Origin: Prosapia bicincta
Taxonomy: Eukaryota > Arthropoda > Insecta > Hemiptera > Cercopidae
DNA length: 64,000 nucleotides
NCBI GenBank assembly: GCA_036971475.1
Contig: JBAIZL010000005.1
Coordinates: 170,165,386 to 170,229,385 of the forward strand
Direction: 5' to 3'
The notes beneath the pieces are model-generated. The model saw nothing but the letters and a program-made list of their open reading frames with translations, searched no databases and was not told where the DNA came from. Below, one piece after another: positions 61,001 to 64,000 of this stretch (positions within the stretch are counted from its first letter, which is position 1; every line of letters begins with the position of its first letter). The position numbers and the translations under genes are program-made.

Positions 61001-62022
61001 TCCAACAGAATTCACACAAGAGTGGGTTTTACCTTGAGAAGATAACAGAACTTAATAAATAGGCCGGCACTGGAGATTACTGAATGGTCTTCACCTGTAT
61101 AAAAGATTACCTGCATATTAATTAGTAGTACACACAGATGTAGGTGGCACAGTGCTGTAATGACAAAACAAGATAACTGGCTTTACTATGCCTAAGAATA
61201 TCACTGGTTATAATAAGGTAAAGAACTACAGGGTAAATGGCGATGGATAAATAAGAGACGCGCAGTGAGTAGCTGAACGGGCAGCAAGTAGTTGAGGTAG
61301 TGATCAACAGCGGCCTTCTTTTAAATTAAACTGTTGATGTTGTAAATAAAACTTGTGTGATGTATTTACTCGTATATTGTGATTTGTTAGAAACATTTTT
61401 TGTTAATGAATGCAGATTGAAATTTGAATAATTTAGTTGACAGACAAAATCCAAACGAAAGCTTTTAGTGTTTGAGCCCACCGTGATGGAGCTGGATCTC
61501 AAAATGGAGAATTCACTGAAACAATGGTTCAGTTATATAACAAACTAAACATAACAACTAGGAAATCAACAGTAGGTGTAAACCAATACAGAGGTTAACG
61601 TGTCCTATGTTATGACGAAGATGTAATACTCAGGAGGAGGTAATAATAACAAGATATCCAGAAAAAGAAGAAAAGAGGGGGTTCACCACACATGTAAACA
61701 GGCGATTCTAAAGGGCTGTAATTAGATTGAAATCATGATCCTCTGTTTAGATATGACCACTTTAGGAAAAGAGTTTCTATTTGTTGCGATTTGAAGACAA
61801 ACAGACAGTAAAAATAATACCTGTAAATGATAGATAGGGATTGTAAATGTTCAGGTAGGACTAAATTAGGGCATAAAACTCCCTTATACAGGATACGTGG
61901 TAGATCTCCCGAGACTCCGAGGATATGTGGGAGATCATGGTATGACTTTTACAGGGTGCTGTATCCGAAAAAGACGTATTCTGTTAAGGGTTATAAATAG
62001 GCGTCTACTCAGAAAAAAAACA

Positions 62023-62025
<3 letters not shown>
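55063..62025. other. Long non-coding AT-rich stretch
   Basis: I found no exon, transposon protein or tandem array in these 7 kb. GC-richer pieces near 55,240-55,320, 56,220-56,460, 57,280-57,400 (pyrimidine-rich), 60,790-60,920 and 61,890-61,990 were read on both strands without a match. The 149-codon minus frame at 56,832-57,281 is AT-driven and has no domain. Confidence 0.45.
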
Positions 62026-62092
<67 letters not shown>

Positions 62093-62151
62093 TAGATAGA
62101 TAGATAGATACAGAGAAAGAGAGAGAGAGGAGGGGGAGAGAAAGAGAGAGA
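62026..62151. repeat. (AT)n, (GATA)n and (GA)n compound repeat
   Basis: AT to 62,090, GATA to 62,111, then a GA-rich purine tract to 62,151. Confidence 0.95.
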
Positions 62152-62555
62152 CTAATTTACAATTCAAATTGAATGATAAAGTTGTACTAGTTTTATCGAA
62201 GCAATTTTAATTTAAAGCTATTTTCAAGCGAAAATCAAATCTAAGCACGTTAAATCTGAAACGTAAAACTCATGAAAACATCAAGTTGTAGTAGTTTCAA
62301 ATACGTTTCAGACAAGTATAAAATATATTCCTAATAATTTAAGCAAATCGAAATAAGTTTTGCCAGTTAATTTCGGCAATGTGGAACTTTAAATACTATA
62401 GTAACATTTAGGACTTGCAAAAAATCATATTAAAAAATATTAAGTCGATAATGCAAGTTTACCTTTAATAAATTGATATATTATCATATTGTTCTGGCTC
62501 AACCTATTAATTATATTATAAATATTTGTTAAACAATAGCAATAAATAATAATGC
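62152..62555. other. Non-coding stretch
   Basis: Nothing recognised. Confidence 0.5.
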
Positions 62556-62690
62556 CCTTGATACTATCGAAAACCTGCCTTTAAAACCGTCACTGTCAAC
62601 AACTCCAAACAGAAGATACTGATGAAGATCGCCACGGAGCGATTGAAAACGTTCTGTCTCAGCAAGTTTTTACAAATTCACAAAATTTAA
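62556..62690 (+). mobile_element. Penelope-like element family B, 3' terminal fragment
   Basis: This fragment aligns with the 3' end of the element at 28,950-29,372: 'actatcgaaaacctgccttt', 'aaaccgtcact', 'agaagatactgatgaagatc', 'tctgtctcagcaagtttt'. It encodes the last residues of the endonuclease frame (TIENLPLKPS and on to NRRY), and the stop is the TGA of CTGATGA. Only about 135 bp remain, so it is severely 5'-truncated. Unlike the 29 kb copy it keeps the hairpin and GAAA after CTGATGA. Confidence 0.85.
62619..62657 (+). ncRNA. Hammerhead-like motif of PLE family B
   Basis: CTGATGA (62,619-62,625), A, GATCGC, loop, GCGATT, GAAA (62,645-62,648), then ACGTTCTGTC. The stem is 6 bp with one G-T pair. 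A 2 bp stem III closed by A-T and C-G before GTC is conceivable, with GTC as the cleavage triplet, if one A is bulged. Stem I is weak. The stop codon of the PLE frame lies inside CTGATGA. Confidence 0.5.
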
Positions 62691-64000
62691 AGTTAAGATA
62701 GTTATAAACTAATGTAAAAGATATAAAATAATAATGATTGTGATTAATTCGCCAGTAGAGTCAGGACGGAATTATAGAACGTAGTTCAAAAATATCTGAA
62801 TAAAATTACCTAAATAAACAGCTGAAGAGACATTGTTTTTTGGACCAATTTGTTTAGATGTAATTTTGATTAAAACGAGGATCATGTATGCACAAGGAAA
62901 GTAGATTTCTCTTTATTTTACACGCGTTAATTTTTAGGCGAAAAACCACTTCCTATATAATTAGAGTAGTATTAAAAACGAGAATGTGTCGAGAATATTG
63001 TAAAACTATAACTTTATATTTCTGTTACTCTGTTACACAGCCAAGCCTTTGAAAACAATTTAATTTTAATTCTAAATTTTATTTTGTTATATTGGGCTCC
63101 CGGTCTGGACCCCCAATACCAGCCCCCCTCGTGACTCGAGGAGCTGCCACCACCGTCTCCCATGCATGTGTACTTAGTAGCCCTGCCGCGTAAGATATAT
63201 AAATTGATGATCGGTAGAATGTGAAAGGAAACTGTACGGTAAGTTTCCGTGAAGGTTGGGATGAAAAACCTGGAAAGAAAGAAACCCGGCCAGTGAAATC
63301 CGCACGATACATACATCAACGCTGGGGATAGGATATCCCTATACTAAGGTGAGCAGCATTACCACAAATACCTTGGTAGTGAATCAGTGGATGAGAGTGA
63401 TATGCACTTCTTCTGCTGCCTACAAGGCACTAGAATGGGAAATCAAACAATATATGACTTTCGTTAGCGTTAACTCCGACACTCTGGGTGAATGACTGCG
63501 TCAGCTGTAACAGAACTATAAAGCAGTTGGTTACTCAGTGCTATTTGTGTGATATATAGATATCTACATTCTAAAGATTGAGATGGTTAGTCAATAAAAT
63601 CAGTTGCCGTCTATGCTTGTCATATTTACTGACGGAGGAAATGAGTGTTGAAGATTTGAGACACAAGACATCTCTCTTTTACACACAATACTTTTAGATC
63701 CGATTAACAACACGAATATATCTATGGTAGTATTAAATATGTGACCATAATATAGCCACTCTATAAATTTGTTTTTAAATAAGGTATACAAAAAAGCCTT
63801 TTCTAAATATAAATATTTGTAAAATATTGAATCCGCTATTTTTTTTAAGAAAACGCTATCTCATTGAGTACAGTATAAATATACATAACATAAATACGCA
63901 TATAAAAAGTGTCGGGAAGATTGAATAAAGACTTGGAAGAAGGAACGTCGAGAAACCAGGACAATGAACTTACATGGACACTCAATATTAAAAATTTAAA
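62691..64000. other. Non-coding stretch with a GC-rich patch at 63,080-63,520
   Basis: The patch contains 'gggctcccggtctggaccc' and runs of C unlike the rest of the window, and two overlapping minus frames of 77 and 101 codons (63,014-63,319). Neither frame has a domain that I recognise. It may be a transposon fragment or an exon of an unknown gene. The remainder to 64,000 is unremarkable. Confidence 0.35.

Overview
This window is eukaryotic, AT-rich and almost entirely non-coding. It is full of dinucleotide microsatellites (AT, AC/GT), diverged satellites and decayed transposable elements. A mariner of irritans-like type, Penelope-like elements (PLEs), a Helitron remnant, a tRNA-derived SINE and a short (AACCT)n tract, which is the insect telomere repeat, point to an arthropod, probably an insect with a large repeat-rich genome. 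I cannot name the species. No prokaryotic gene, operon or CRISPR array is present.

Host coding sequence: only two exons are convincing, at 23,928-24,084 and 26,465-26,524 on the + strand. They join in phase across a 2.38 kb intron and encode the first half of a CUB domain, so much of the window is probably intron of one large gene. The family may be SOL-1-like (suppressor of lurcher), but that is tentative.

Layout. 0.2-1.0 kb: diverged ~230 bp repeat. 2.9-4.2 kb: minus-strand non-LTR retrotransposon remnant (RNase H plus a Cys-rich tail duplicated in tandem). 6.9-7.3 kb: short non-autonomous DNA transposon. 9.06-9.66 kb: degenerate minisatellite. 12.4-14.2 kb: microsatellites. 16.1-20.7 kb: a PLE cluster with two copies head to head, flanked by ends of another PLE family and by (AT)n tracts. 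21.5-21.8 kb: SINE. 23.9-26.5 kb: CUB exons. 28.95-29.37 kb: a PLE fragment with a well-kept GIY-YIG endonuclease. 38.4-39.2 kb: Helitron helicase remnant abutting a dead mariner at 39.2-40.4 kb. 42.4-46.5 kb and 48.1-48.7 kb: four separate satellite-type arrays. 50.3 kb: a nearly perfect 45 bp-arm hairpin. 54.7-55.1 kb: a long alternating purine-pyrimidine tract. 62.6 kb: a second end of the 29 kb PLE family.

The most interesting signal is at the PLE ends. Several unrelated PLE termini carry the same arrangement: CTGANGA, one extra base, a hairpin, then GAAA. This is the shape of a hammerhead ribozyme core. Two copies at 20.3 and 20.6 kb have different stem sequences that preserve pairing, and in the 29 kb and 62.6 kb family the core overlaps the stop codon of the PLE reading frame. 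Hammerhead motifs in PLEs are known in general; whether these ones work is not shown here.
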